From Datisca glomerata (taxonomy: Eukaryota > Streptophyta > Magnoliopsida > Cucurbitales > Datiscaceae): a stretch of 64,000 bases of DNA. The notes beneath the pieces are model-generated. The model did no database searches. It saw only the letters and a list, made by a program, of their open reading frames with translations, and was not told the origin of the DNA. A program made the position numbers and the translations under genes. Positions 35,471 to 46,998 of this stretch are shown one piece after another (positions within the stretch are counted from its first letter, which is position 1; each line of letters starts with the position of its first letter). Where the stretch lies: contig QANY01007439.1 of assembly GCA_003255025.1 (NCBI GenBank), positions 61,251 to 125,250 on the forward strand. Reading direction: 5' to 3'.

Positions 35471-35518
35471 GTCGCCTGACAGAGGACATGCACTCCCTTT
35501 ATTATGCCAAAACCAGTG

Positions 35519-38500
35519 CTAGGATGTGACTGGTATGTTCTCTACTAGTATAGGAGTAGGAGGCCATCGATCATCACGCCAAAATATTTCCCCTATTACG
35601 CCGGACAATGGCACAGTGAAAGAATCAAGATCAAAGGAAGAATGCAGGCCATTGTTGGCGACTGATGTATCTCTGTCTGACTCGACTCTAGTAGTGGGCG
35701 CTGGACCAGTGTGATCCTCCGTGGTGCTATGAGCGTCTTGAGAAGACTCCCGATGTACCTTCTTCTCGACCCGCTTCCCCATCGCTGCCTCTGGACGCAC
35801 AAAAGACTCCCCTTTTCGTGTAGGCTGATTTCTGATAAAAGATCCTAAAATGGTGAAGGACGTGGACACAAGGGTGAGATCAAGCCCCAACTCATTCAGA
35901 TCATCCTGAGGAATTCGAAGCACGACTGAACCCTCACCGATGGATTCACGTCGTGGGTTAGGAGACGTGAACTCAAGGATATTTGCAAAGATGTCTTGAG
36001 AACGCTATCGAAAAGGAGAAACAAGTTAGAAATGATAAAGTACAAGCAACCATGGTAACTAAGGAAAGTGCATTTACTTCCGTGTGAACCACAGGACTCG
36101 TAGTGACCCTTGTCGGAGGGCTCATCACGGCATTCACACCCGTGTTCTCATTAGTAGGCACTGGCTTAAAGGAAGGAGAAGGGGGCATGGAAAAAATCCT
36201 AAAAGAGGGGAATAAAAAGTATTAGTACAAAAAAGGAAAGGTAAGCGAAAGCATATTTAAAGACTGAAATGGGAAAATACGTCGTACAAAGCTTCCTCCC
36301 CACGAAGTGTCTATGAAGCGTATGCGGGACAGGGTTAGAGCTTCGAATCATCTCCTCGTCTAGAGCTTGAGGGCTCACAATCATCTCCTCCTCATGACCC
36401 TAAAACACAATATCAAGTCAGCATTTATGAGATGAAATATATATGGTAGAACAAGTATATATTAGTTGATAAAGGGATAATTTTGCTTACAAGAGACTCA
36501 TTATCAGAGGTAAGGACATTGGCCTTAAATCTACGTCGGGGGTGAAAAGGGTTGTGCTAGTGGGCTCTTCTATGGAGATGCGCCTTGCTCCCCGTCTGAG
36601 ATGTCTGAGTCTAGAAACATGGGACCGATCGCTTACCATAAAATCTAAGCTCGGAGGCTCGACCCTCTCAAAATTAGAAGCCTCCAGTGAAGGCACGACA
36701 ATGGTGAAGGCCTTTATTTTCTTCTTGGAATTTCTGGAAATGTACTCATCATACCTTTTCTCTAGTCAGGAGGTGACTTCATCATCCTAAGTGTAAGATA
36801 CCCATGATATATCTTGTTTCAAGGCGGGTCGATAGAGGAAGCTGTAAGAAATCCCGCCAACTGTCGGCCATGACCCGCTAGCATGCCTTCATTGATGAAG
36901 TAACTCCAGGCAAGCGAGAAGACGAGGGTGCGTACAGATCTCCGAGTCTGACTACGACTATGAAAATTCAAAAACCAAAAATCGAAGACCTTCAGAGCCT
37001 CGAGACATGTCAACTTCTTGGGAACAACCACCTGATCAAACCTGAACTAGCGAGCCACCCAGATACATTGGTTACGAGTGCTCCCGATACAGTTGAGAGC
37101 GTAGGCATGTTCGCTCTCAGTAAGAACTAGGAGGGTAGACGACGTAAGGATGACTAAGATGATCTGATCCTATAGGGAAATCATCGAGGAAACCCTTTAG
37201 GCACATATCTCAACCATCCTCCCTATAAGGGGCCATGTAGCATCTCTGACGAAATCACCCGGACAGAGAAAGTTGGGCCTCGGTGAGAAATATCCTAGCA
37301 CATTGACGTCAACCTTCAGGGAGTGAGGAGGCTGGGGAGCAGGAAGAGCTCACACGTGGAATCATCCCAAATAAACATTTGTAGAAAGGTACAGTCAAGG
37401 AAAGAACTGATTCTACACCGCCCCAAATTACGCTCAAAATCGCCATGGATAAGGTCCAACATGAAATGCAAGTTAACAAGGAATATAGGAGCCAAAGTGA
37501 CCCTCTTGCCCGAAGCCAGTCTGATGGCCATGTTGAAGACACAAGGTCTTACCATGTCTGTAGGCCGCCCTGCACAAAACAAAGATGAAGAAAATTATGA
37601 CATTAAGATTCATACAAGTTTCAAACAAGGAAGCATTTAGACATAAATAATGCACGAAAACAAGCAAAGTCGGGAGGTGGGGTTACTTGGCCTATCCATC
37701 GCTGGTGTTACTCAATGGCGGATCGAGCTCTGCACCCACCGTCAGGGGGTGCCTGAAGGCGGGTTGAGTAGTTCACTTGCCATCGAAGGGTGCTCGAAGG
37801 CGTGCCATGACTTGTGAGTGAACGCTTGAAAATGGACAAACATGATGCTCGAAGGCATGTGTACTGTGGGGCCTCAAAGTAGTGTTCGTTACATAAGCAT
37901 AATTAAAGAAAAATGTTTGTTTCTATAACTATCTAGCTAAGTGTGCACATGTGCAGGCGAGTACATAAATGAATAAAAAGGGGGCGACTTAAATACAGAT
38001 GTTAGAAGATGCATCTAGACACCCATAGTGAGACGAAGGCAGGGAGTTCCCCAGTCTTCTCATTAAAGCAAGCGTCATTTGAGGCAGACTTTACATCTTT
38101 GAAGAAATGATGAATCCATCTAGACAATTTCACCCTTTTACCTCGAGATCCAAAGGTGTTGGGCTTATAAGAGTTGGTCACACCCTTCAAGAACTTCTTT
38201 CCTCCTCAACAGGGGCGACGCTCTAAAAAATGTTATGGTCCCTAAAGAACGGAAGTTACATGAGCACATGAACATCCTCTAAAGTAGGTGTAAACTCACC
38301 CCATATAGTGATAAAGGTATTGGTCTGCCGACTCCAACGCAATACTAAAGCTTCAAAGGCGGGAAGGTCGGTATGGACAGTGAGACGCGAACTAATTCTC
38401 AAGGCCTCATAGGTACCCGCCCCTTCAAAGTCACGACGTACTCTAGGAAGGAGAATATGTATTCAAACCACTAAAAATATTCTGTCACAACCCTCGTATG

Positions 38501-38976
38501 ATAGTTGTATGAAATTATAGATGGTGGGAAATCACCATGAGTTATCCTCGACAGTGGGACAGAGCCCACCTTCGGATGATAAGAGGCATCGGTATCTTCA
38601 TCCTCCATCAAAAGCACTTAACCAATGGAAGTAATAGCCTCCACACTATTCTCCATTCCACGAAGGATGCGTTGGAAGACACAGTAAAAAATTACCCAAG
38701 GCTTAGGAGGGCATTCGGGTTCAGGGACATCTTTGTTAATTTTAAGTACGATTCTTTTAGGATTTTGGGGAAGCATGATTTTCTAACTAAAATAGAGAGA
38801 AAAACAAGTGTCAGAATCACTAAGATGAAAGGTGGAGATTGAGTACTTGAGAGAAGCCGAGAGGGAGATATGGAGGTCTCTCCTACCCACGGTGGATTTA
38901 AATAGGTGGGGGAACGCTCTTCCCCCTCACAGCGCGCTTTCCAAGGTCTCGAGAAGGTGGTGGCTGTTCCTCCCAC
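35519..38976 (-). pseudogene. Antisense ORF of the Tat element, plant mobile domain-like
   Basis: A broken coding region on the minus strand, read from about 38976 to 35519. Pieces: 38860-38690 (LILVFLSILVRKSCFPKIL-type segment). 38190-38002 (RVKLSRWIHHFFKDV, then ELPAFVSLWVSRCIF) resembles the helical core of aminotransferase-like plant mobile domain proteins. 37582-37316 has RPCVFNMAIRLASGKRVTLA. 37026-36819 has LEALKVFDFW and RTLVFSLAWSYF. 36696-36487 has a serine/arginine-rich linker, and 35923-35519 a low-complexity tail. Such extra ORFs opposite to pol are reported in Tat elements. Its function is unknown. Many stops are present. Confidence 0.6.
37690..37880. repeat. GC-rich imperfect repeats (cgaaggc / gggtgc)
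   Basis: gtcagggggtgcctgaaggcgggttgag and gaagggtgctcgaaggc units recur three to four times between pieces of the antisense ORF. They resemble the GC-rich repeats in the Tat LTRs and may mark an insertion within the ORF. Confidence 0.5.
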
Positions 38977-39180
38977 TACGTTGGGAGGCTAGCGCCTCCC
39001 ATTACATTGGGAAGGCGCGGGCTACGCCTCCCAAGGTGCTAGGAGGCTAGCGCCATCCCAAGGCACTGAGAAGGTCGACGTTCACGCCTCCCCGCGCCTT
39101 CCCAATGAATCGAGAGGGCATGGGCTGGCCTCCCCGAGGCGTCAACAAAATGCCTCCCTGAGGCGTTGTGAAGCGTTAGG
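38905..39180. repeat. GC-rich imperfect repeats (gggaggctagcgcctccca)
   Basis: Units such as ttgggaggctagcgcctccc, gcctcccaaggtgctaggagg and cctccccgaggcgt recur about six times and are partly self-complementary. They mark the 3' part of the Tat element. Confidence 0.65.
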
Positions 39181-39200
39181 AGACATGTTCACATACTTCA

Positions 39201-40565
39201 AGGTTCTTAAAATATAGAGACAGCGATGTGTCGTTCCGTGATGCAATTGGTATTATCAAAGATGACTCTCAGCCTGTGAAATGATGTGGTGTATACAATG
39301 CTCAAATGTGACATATATGTTCAAGCTTGATTGCTACGCCTCCAACCTTGAACATGAGGATAAGTTTTAAATACAGGGTTCACAGTTTTCTCCTGTAAAA
39401 TACATAAAACAACAAGATTTTAAATGAAGCTTCTAAAAAAATCCTGTTAAAATGTAAAAAAAAAGCGGAAATTATGTTTTAACAAAAAAAGCGGGATTGA
39501 AAATTAAAACCGGGACTGAAATTTCACCTTCTCTCTCGATACCATCATAAATCAGATTCCTTTTCTCTCGACTTTCCTTCTCTCTCATAGCTTCTCCCTC
39601 TCAGTGTCATGTATCAACATACAACAAACTCACAACCTAGGGCTAGGTCAAAGCAGAGAGAGTAGATCCTCGTTAGTTAGCTTCTCTCTCTCTCTCTCTC
39701 TCTCTCTATTAGCTTCTCTCTCTGTCTCTCCTCTTCATGGTTACCTGTCATTCCTTCTTAGAGGTTTTCAGTTTGCTTCAATCTCTCTTGTATGACCATA
39801 AGTTCTCAGTTTTCTTCATCTCTCTCTTGCGACCATCGTCATCTCGTTCAACTTCCTCCTTCAAAGCGACGATGGGGTAGGCAGAAGAGCATCTCTTTCG
39901 ATCTATTAAGTCAGCATCTTCATCTTGATGATGAGCTCGTGGCTAGATCTATGTAGTTTGATTCGTCCAGCGTGTTTTGTTAAGGTGAGTTTGTTTACAT
40001 TTTTATTTACCTCTTGAGTTTTAGATGTGAGTTGAGACAGATTTGAGTTCTGAGCAAATGATCCTTGCTGATTTAGGTCAGGTTCCATGAATTTTAGTTT
40101 CATTTGGATTGGTCTCGAGACTCATGATAGAATATAGGTTCTCAATGATCTAGGGATTTGATTTCGAGTGACTAATTCGTGACTCGCTCGGTGCCTCCAC
40201 GAATAGGGAAGAGCGAGCAATGGAGACCGAACTAGAAGAACTGCTAGGCTTTCTATCCTCACCTTCTCCTTAAGTAAGTTTCTTGCTCCTTATCACTTCC
40301 AGCAAATGAAACATCGCACAAATTGTTTACTTTTGTGTTGTTTACTATATTACTTCAGTTTCTTGCTTCTTATCACTTCGTGCAGAGATTTTGGGTAATC
40401 CTCTCGGTTGAAGAATGGATATGGTGGAGAACAATCAGGACCAACAAAGCCAACTAGTAATAGTTTTAAACTTAATTTACATATGTACGTTGCTTTCTCT
40501 ATCATTTTTATGCTGATTTGAACTGTGAAATTTAGCTAGGTCCTCACTTCCACAACCAGACATTG
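39201..40565. other. Region with CT microsatellite and leader-like sequence
   Basis: A (ct)n run at 39678-39710 lies within CT-rich DNA (39525-39800) of the kind seen in plant 5' leaders. At 40220 an ATG opens METELEELLGFLSSPSP then a stop, followed by gtaagt at 40274-40279. That short peptide resembles the start of HGH1-family proteins, but 17 residues are too few to be sure. No longer gene was seen. Confidence 0.4.
40220..40273 (+). pseudogene. Possible first-exon scrap (HGH1-like start)
   Basis: The 17-codon frame METELEELLGFLSSPSP is followed by a stop and a splice-donor-like gtaagt. From memory, the plant HGH1/ARM-repeat family starts in a similar way. Weak evidence; it could be chance. 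Confidence 0.2.
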
Positions 40566-40683
40566 TAACCATTTAGTGACCTGTGTATCCTCTTCTGCCA
40601 CTTTTACATGGAACGGACCAAAGATGCATGCAAATCATGATCTTATCACTGGCTTCCTTAAGGACACCCTTAAAAAATTCAAG
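40566..40683 (+). pseudogene. Beta-glucosidase (GH3) exon fragment
   Basis: Reads [20 protein letters not shown] then DTLKKFK, and ends at a consensus donor (aag/gtaaat at 40683/40684). Plant GH3 beta-D-glucan exohydrolases have the segment SWNG-KMHAN-DL-TGFLK-TL-FKG before an intron. These extracellular enzymes remove glucose from cell-wall glucans. The left edge is uncertain, and the first residues (VTCVSSSAT) have drifted. The next GH3 exons were not found downstream. Confidence 0.7.
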
Positions 40684-42380
40684 GTAAATCTGACTAATTG
40701 AATTATGAGCTTCTAACTTCGAACAGGTTACCTGGCTATGAAGTTGTATGTGATATTGTGATGCTATGCTTTATGTTCCGTTTAGCATTTGAATCAGCAC
40801 ATAAATTGAATCATTTGTAATTGCATGCAGAATTTGAGTAGTCAAGATACACAATGGTTGGTGCATGTAAGTAGTACAAATAGTCTTCTAGAATAGAAAA
40901 GAAGTAAATATGTGACTGGTCAAAATTTTCTAATCTACACTCTTGTAGTCTTGTTGTTTCTGTTTGCGTTCCCCCTTTCGTTTTCTTGTCCTTTTGGTAA
41001 TTATCAAATCCATTTTGTTTCTTTAAGTATTGTACTACCGTAATTCATCTTATTAATCTCTAGGTTATTAATTGGACTATTGGCACATTGTTCAACTTTT
41101 TTCCGGTATATTTGTTGTTATTTTCCCTTAATAAGAAGTAACTTATATACTTCCTTAAATTTTCTATGTATGTCAATTCATTTATGTGCATATCCTGGAA
41201 TATACAAGCATGTTAATTAGGCACCTCATGAGTACATGTTTGTTGTGATTGAATGTACTCTTTTTTCTGTTTACTTGGGAAAAAAGAAGATTCCATTTAC
41301 TATGAACATACGTTTTCTGTTGCAACTCTGACTTGTGGGCATGTTCTTCTTATAATAATCTTTTGGCAGAGCTCTGATTAGAAGTATGGGTGAAATATTG
41401 TTTCTTTGTGGGAGTAATTAAAGAGCTGTTGTTGCTACTTTGAGTGATATTGACAGTTGTGTTGAAGGAACTGAAGGAGGTTCAAAGAATGAAGTGTGTT
41501 AAATAGATATAATGAGTATCATTTGCTTGAAAGGATTTCTATCTCAAGGAGAATTTTTGTACTCTTTTTTTTCTCAGTTTTGTGAAAGCGTATGTAATTT
41601 ATTTTGCTGATTGCATTTCTGGTCTTTTCAGCAGTTTTTTCTCATTTTTTTCGAAGTGTGTAATTTATTTTGCTGATTGCATTTATGGTCTTTTTAGCAG
41701 ATCATTGCAAAAGCACTGGAAGGTCTTTCGCTTGAATCATCTTCTGATTTGCAGAAAGTTCTAAGAGTTAACACATACACATTGGAAGCAAGTGCATTAA
41801 AGAGACTTGGAGATATGATTCCTGTTTTCTTATATCTGCTTTAGTTTCTCGAGGACTGGTACTTTGTTTGAAAGCTCTCTTTCCTTATTATCTAATTTTC
41901 TGTATTTTCTTAAAGTTCTAAGTTTGCAGGGAAAGATTAGTGCAGATAAGCTACACAATTTGAAATGTGAAAGATGCAAAATCATTGTTCTTTCATGTCC
42001 ATTATGCAAATCATGAGTTTTTTTCAACGAGTGATTGTTTATTTCAATTTAGCTATGAGTTGAACTAGGAAAAAAAATAGAAGAGGAGACTAGACCTATG
42101 TTTTTTTATAAGAAACAGGAAGAGTAGACCTATGTTTAGACTACACCTGCAAAAATAAGAAGACAAAAGGGACATCCTGAAAGAATAAGAAGACAAAGGG
42201 ACAACCTGAAAGAATAAGAAGACAAAGTAGAGTTTCACATGATATGTGAAACTCTATTACTTGGCAGTCAAGATCCTCTATTTTCATCCTCAGATGCTTG
42301 GTTTTCTGTACTGCTTGGTAGTCCAGTGCACTAAGAGAATAAGCTCTAACTAATATATGTTTTCCGTTTTACTTCTCTAG
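40684..42380. other. Intron-like or spacer DNA between GH3 exon fragments
   Basis: AT-rich without conserved frames. A 50-bp duplication, gtaatttattttgctgattgcatt-tggtctttt-agcag, occurs at 41592-41634 and 41659-41700. The GH3 exons that should lie here could not be found, so material has been lost. Confidence 0.5.
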
Positions 42381-42585
42381 GCGCATAGATACTTGGCCAG
42401 GCAAGCTGTTAGACAGTCGCTTGTGCTGCTGAAAAATGGGAAAAATAAAACGGAATCGCTGCTAACCCTTCCAAAAAAAGCCTCCGGGATCTTGGTTGCT
42501 GGCGCTCAGGCTGAGAATTTAGGATATCAATGTGGTGGGTGCACAATCACATGGCAGGGATTTAGTGGTAACAACTCAACAAGGG
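42381..42585 (+). pseudogene. Beta-glucosidase (GH3) exon
   Basis: An acceptor, ttctctag, precedes [41 protein letters not shown] follows, then [19 protein letters not shown], and a donor ggg/gtatgt. This is the start of the C-terminal glycoside hydrolase 3 domain and keeps the LLKNG and GYQCGG-TI-WQG blocks. Residues 1-68 are uninterrupted by stops, so this exon is better preserved than its surroundings. No following exon was found before the CACTA-like end at 43717. Confidence 0.85.
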
Positions 42586-43559
42586 GTATGTCTTTTTCAC
42601 ATTATGCTTTGTATACACAGGTTTTATTATGTTCTGAGAAATGTTTCAAAAATTGAAATGAATGCATTCTAACATGTCAGAAAGTCTTTTTTAACACTTA
42701 GATATCTACCTGGGTTCTATTCAGGAAAAGATGGCTCGAAATTATTCCTTCGTCGGTTGGATGGCTTATCCTCTGATCATTTTGTGTTCTTTTTTTTCAA
42801 TACAATTTTCTTGTTTCTTGTAAGAAAAAAGTTAAAAACCCTTCCAGTGACCGACTGGTTTTGCACATATCATGTCCATGCACATCTATAATGAAAACTG
42901 AAAACAGTACATGAATTGAGAGTTTTGAGTTTTGATCTTTAGCAGCTACCAACACACACTCTCTCTCTGCCTGGTATACGAAATTGATAAAATGGTGATG
43001 TGAGCAATGTGAAATTATCTTAAAGTTACTATTTTTTTTAAATGCAGGACCTAAAATCCGTTGAAGGTTTTCAACATGGCATCAAATTTTGAAGAGTTAA
43101 GCTAGCAGTGAAACTTTGAAGTTATTTTGCAGCGTCTGTGAAACTTTTTTATGTTTTTTGTTTTTTGAATAGCATGTTGTATTAGTAGACTAATTACTAA
43201 TACTTTTAGATGACAATTATGGATTATACTTATGGATAATATTTTGTGAAAATTAAATGATGTTTGAATACCTTTTAGTCTAGTAATATATTAATTTTGA
43301 ATGTTTAAATAGGTACGTAAACATGTGCATATAAATTGATTGTAAAAAAAGCATTTTCAGGAAAATCTCTTTATAAGAGGCATAATTTATAACCAAAAAC
43401 TATATCAATGAGATTAAAAAATCTTATGGTATCTGATTTAATAGGATACAAAAATACATGTGAATATTAATACGAGAATTAAAAACACATATTGAATAAA
43501 AGTAACAGAAGTCGTAAAACCTCATTAAACAACGTTCTACAAGAGTACAAAAATTCTGT
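42586..43559. other. Non-coding DNA after the GH3 exon
   Basis: AT-rich with no recognisable exon. The coding sequence does not resume after the donor at 42586. Confidence 0.55.
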
Positions 43560-43717
43560 AAAAAGCAAGATACGACTAGGGTCTTCACAGGAAGCGTTGC
43601 GCCTCGTGAAAAATGCAGACTTTTAATATGAGGGGTTGTCACATGTGCCGCATGATCCCTATGGATTTTTTTCATGAGGATATCCGTCTCTTGTAAAATG
43701 TCATATTTTTTGTAGTG
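43560..43717 (+). mobile_element. CACTA-like transposon terminus
   Basis: The complement of the right edge reads cactacaaaaaatatgacat, then tttacaagagacggatatcc. A CACTACAA(A/G)AAA start followed by such sub-terminal repeats is typical of plant CACTA (En/Spm) elements. A matching cactacaaaaaa end on the plus strand was not found upstream. The element may therefore be truncated, and the GH3 fragments may be its cargo. Confidence 0.6.
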
Positions 43718-45170
43718 TCACGTCGTCAGTAGTGACGTGTTAAATGAATACATGGTGTGTAAAGACGGGTCCACATGGCTCATACATCGCATAATGATGC
43801 ATGATGATAACAAAACATGTTTGTAAGGGACGCCCCTAGACATATAAAGGTGGTGATCCCATTATATAAAATTGTACTTTAAAGTGCCCTACTCTGTCTT
43901 CGCTCTTAGTGACAAAGGTTTGAAGTTCTTTTCTTGTCTGGGAACAATTTGGGGGCAGTGGTCTAGTAGAATTAGAACAAGGTTACGTTGTAGCAAGAGA
44001 AAAAAATTTCCTTGAAAGGTATGGACTCATTAGGCACCTTGGATGTACCCTTTTTTTTATAAAAAAAAAGGTCCAAAAGAGTCGTGCACCTCTGTCGGGG
44101 AACACCCCAGTCATGCTTCCTTTAGGAACTTCGAAGGTGAGTGAGGTATTACACCCATCACAGGAGAAGTCGGGCGGTGGGTGGGTTTCATAGACCCACT
44201 ATTGGGGAGGCCCGACGACGGGTTGAGTGCCATCGACCCACCGTCGGGGAGGCCCGACAGTGGGTGGCCTACATGGCCCCGCCGCCCTAGCAGCGGGTGG
44301 CCTACATGGCCCACCGCGGGGGAGGTTCGACTGGGTGGCCTACATGGCCTGTCGCCGAATCGAAATGATCTTTGGATTGATCAGCTGCGACATGACTTGA
44401 ATATGCAACAACATCATGCCTTAAATTCTAGAAATTCGTTGATGGTTAGAATAAAATATGAAAAAAAAATACCACATGAATACTCTACGCCCCGCAGTAA
44501 TGATTCCTCTGGCATTTCCTAGCAGGCAAAGATTGATCTCTGTGTCTATTTAGCAATTTATAAAGCACAGGTTGAAACTTTTTTATTAAAAATTTATGAA
44601 TTCTTAAAGGTTCAAATATTTCTTGTTTTTTTATTTTCATTTTTTTTGGGGGGTGGGCGAATATATATATATATATATATTTGGTGTCCTTCGGGATCCT
44701 TTATGCATTATAAGCCAAACGTCTGTGAGGTTGTTATCCTACTACTCGATGTCGCAAAGGCACGACTAGTTGTGAGCATGAAAAGTGAGAACGTGTTATG
44801 AATGTTATGTCTTTTTAAGTGTGTGGCTACGTTTTAGGTGTGGTCACATTTTAAGCATGATCATGTTTGAGGCGTGGTCACGTAATTTCCATGTCATTAC
44901 AAATGATGGATCTGTGGTCCCTACTTGAACCCATATATATAAAAGGTCTTTGGTATCATTATGGGGATCATTAATTCCACACTTCCCGAGGCCAAACAAT
45001 AGAGAATATCGCTTCCTTGGAGTTCACACCAATCTTAAGAGTAGTAAAGACATTTTTCACCTTTCGACGATTGTCCTAGGGTTTTTGTCATTCACCTTTC
45101 TAGTCACATATCTCTTATGTTCCCATACTTACTTGTTATAGAATAAGTCACTCAAATCACACATTATCTA
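43716..45170 (+). repeat. Second Tat-family LTR, with an extra insertion
   Basis: Matches 26163-29078 from tgtcacgtcgtcagtagt to about cattatcta, and is uninterrupted at the point where the left LTR holds the solo LTR. It is longer because of about 330 bp at 44350-44690 that the left copy lacks, and extra GC-rich units at 44190-44350 (ggtggcctacatggcc repeated three times). It is not preceded by a polypurine tract and no target duplication was seen. It may be a solo LTR or the 3' LTR of a rearranged element. Confidence 0.75.
44350..44690. other. Insertion within the Tat LTR
   Basis: It separates ggcctacatggcc from tggtgtccttcgg, which are adjacent in the left LTR. It contains an open stretch (44352-44522, WIDQLRHDLNMQQHHALNSR) of unknown origin, then T-rich DNA and a (ta)n run at 44661-44680. 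No terminal repeats were recognised. Confidence 0.6.
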
Positions 45171-45277
45171 AAAACCCCTAAACAAATGTCCATTATGTTC
45201 ACTAGGTCTTCTAGGTCCACTATGTGGTATGCGGGTGAAGGTGGAGTACTAGGTACAGGTGAATGGTGAATTAGAAG

Positions 45278-46450
45278 AATAAATTTATATGGAACAACCA
45301 GAAGGGTTTGTAGCGTCTGGATACGAAAAGAAGGTGTGTAAAGTTGTTAAGTCTTTATATGGACTTAAACAAGCTCTCAAGCAGTGGCATGATAAGTTTG
45401 ATAAGTTTATGATTTCCAAAGGATTCAAAATCAATGAGTGTGATAAGTGTGTATATGTAAAGAGTTTGGATGAGGCATATGTTCTAGTATGTTTATATGT
45501 GGATGACACGCTAATAATGAGATCCAACTCTTCGATAATCAAGTCGACAAAGAAAATGTTCACAAAAAAATTTAATATGAAATATTTGAGCATAGCTGAT
45601 GTTATACTTAGCGACAAGATCTCGAGAATTCAAAACGAGCTCATATTATCACAATCTCATTACATAGAAAATATGCTAAAGAGATTTGGTCAATATGAAT
45701 GTAAATTTGCTCCAACACCATATGATGTCAAATCTACATTGAAGAAGAATGTTGGAGAGAGTGTCTAGCAATTGAAGTACTCACAAATAATTGGTTATCT
45801 CATGTATATAACCAATTGCACGAGACTAGACATTGCTTATTTTGTCAGTTGGTTAAGTCGGTATACATATAACCCAGGAATTGATCACTCGAATGCTTTA
45901 CTCAGAGTCCCATGGTACTTGAGGTACACTTTAGACTATGGGTTACATTACACCATGTACTTTGTTGTAATAGAAGGTTGAAAAGATGCAAATTGGATCT
46001 TAGATTCTGAGGAATCAAAGTTCACAAGCGGATATGTTTTTACACTTAGTGGAGGTGCAATGTCTTGGAAATCCTCTAATTAGACATGTATAGCTCCATC
46101 AACTATGGAATCAGAGTTCATTGGTTTGGATAAAGCAGGAGAAGAAGCTGAATGGATAAGAAATTTTTTAGAGGATGTTCCGATATGGCCGAAGCCAGTG
46201 ACCACCATATGTATACACTGTCATTGCTAGCTGCAATAGCTAAGGCACACAACAAGGAATATAATAGTAAGTCACGTCATATACGTCGATGACACAATAC
46301 CGTTAAACATTTGCTCTCTATAGGAGTTATATCTGTTGACTTTGTGAGAACTAAAGAAAATATGGCGGATTCGCTCACCAAAGGATTGTCTAGAGAGCAA
46401 GTAAAGAAAACTTCGAGGGGGATGAGGCTAAGGCCTTTATCAATGAGTTA
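45278..46450 (+). pseudogene. Ty1/copia reverse transcriptase and RNase H, 5'-truncated
   Basis: Begins at NGELEE, then IYMEQPEGFVASG, KSLYGLKQALKQWHDKF near 45345-45405, and LVCLYVDDTLIM near 45486-45520, the YVDD active site. ILSQSHYIENMLKRF and [20 protein letters not shown] follow. RNase H contains [24 protein letters not shown] near 46020-46080, and STMESEFIG. The N-terminal RT, integrase and gag are missing to the left, where a Tat LTR ends at 45170. Few stops are present (45289, 45768, 45979), so it is younger than the Athila element. Confidence 0.88.
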
Positions 46451-46998
46451 GCTCAATGGAAACCTAATGTAGCAATTGGAGATCCCATGGACTAGGTTTA
46501 ATAGGAAAACTAGTTGTGATTAACTCACCAAGAGCACTTAAGGAGAAATTACCACCTACCCATTCCTAAAAGGTAGTAGGTGGTGCCTGTAGAGAATAGA
46601 AAGATTAAGCATAGATTTTAATGACACTCATAGCTTGTAACACGTAGGAGTATGACATGATACTCTTGATAAGTGATCACCTACGCGAGTGAGAAGTGAG
46701 GTCGCTTCTATGAGATTTAATAAGGCAAAATCTCTTTAGCACTCATTAAAAAAGGAATTGTTCATGGCCAAAAGGAACACAACCGTTAGAACAAAATGTG
46801 TTAAGAAGTGAGCTGTGTAATTTCTAAAGGATTACATCAACGGTTGATGAGTTCAAGACATTAAGTTCACTTTCAACCAAGTAATTCCAATAGTCTTTTA
46901 CTATGGTTCAAAGCTAAAAGCTGCCACTCCCGATGCTGTATCATTTCTGTTGTGGTCAGATGAAAATTCCCTTTCTCTTGTCCATTCATGTGGGGGAA
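46451..46998 (+). other. 3' untranslated part of the copia element and polypurine tract
   Basis: No frame. It ends with tgggggaa at 46991-46998, a polypurine tract directly before a TG LTR start. Confidence 0.6.

Larger units (their letters stand above)
26163..39200 (+). mobile_element. Tat-lineage Ty3/gypsy retrotransposon with antisense ORF
   Basis: A left LTR (26163-29078, itself interrupted) is followed by a primer-binding-like site, gag, protease, RT, RNase H, a second RNase H with the Tat-type signature, integrase, an internal polypurine tract, and a long antisense coding region. This order is characteristic of Tat elements (the Retand/Ogre side of Ty3/gypsy). All frames carry stops. 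The 3' boundary is unclear: another LTR of the same family lies at 43716-45170, but it is preceded by a CACTA-like end instead of a polypurine tract, and gene fragments lie between. The end at about 39200 is where antisense ORF-like and GC-rich repeat sequence stops. Confidence 0.8.

Noticed and set aside
26163..45170. A single 19-kb Tat element bounded by the two LTRs
   Set aside because: The right LTR is preceded by a CACTA-like end, not a polypurine tract, and gene fragments lie inside. No target duplication was found. I list the LTRs as the same family without claiming one element.
45285..45617. 110-codon minus-strand ORF
   Set aside because: It is a shadow of the copia RT on the plus strand.
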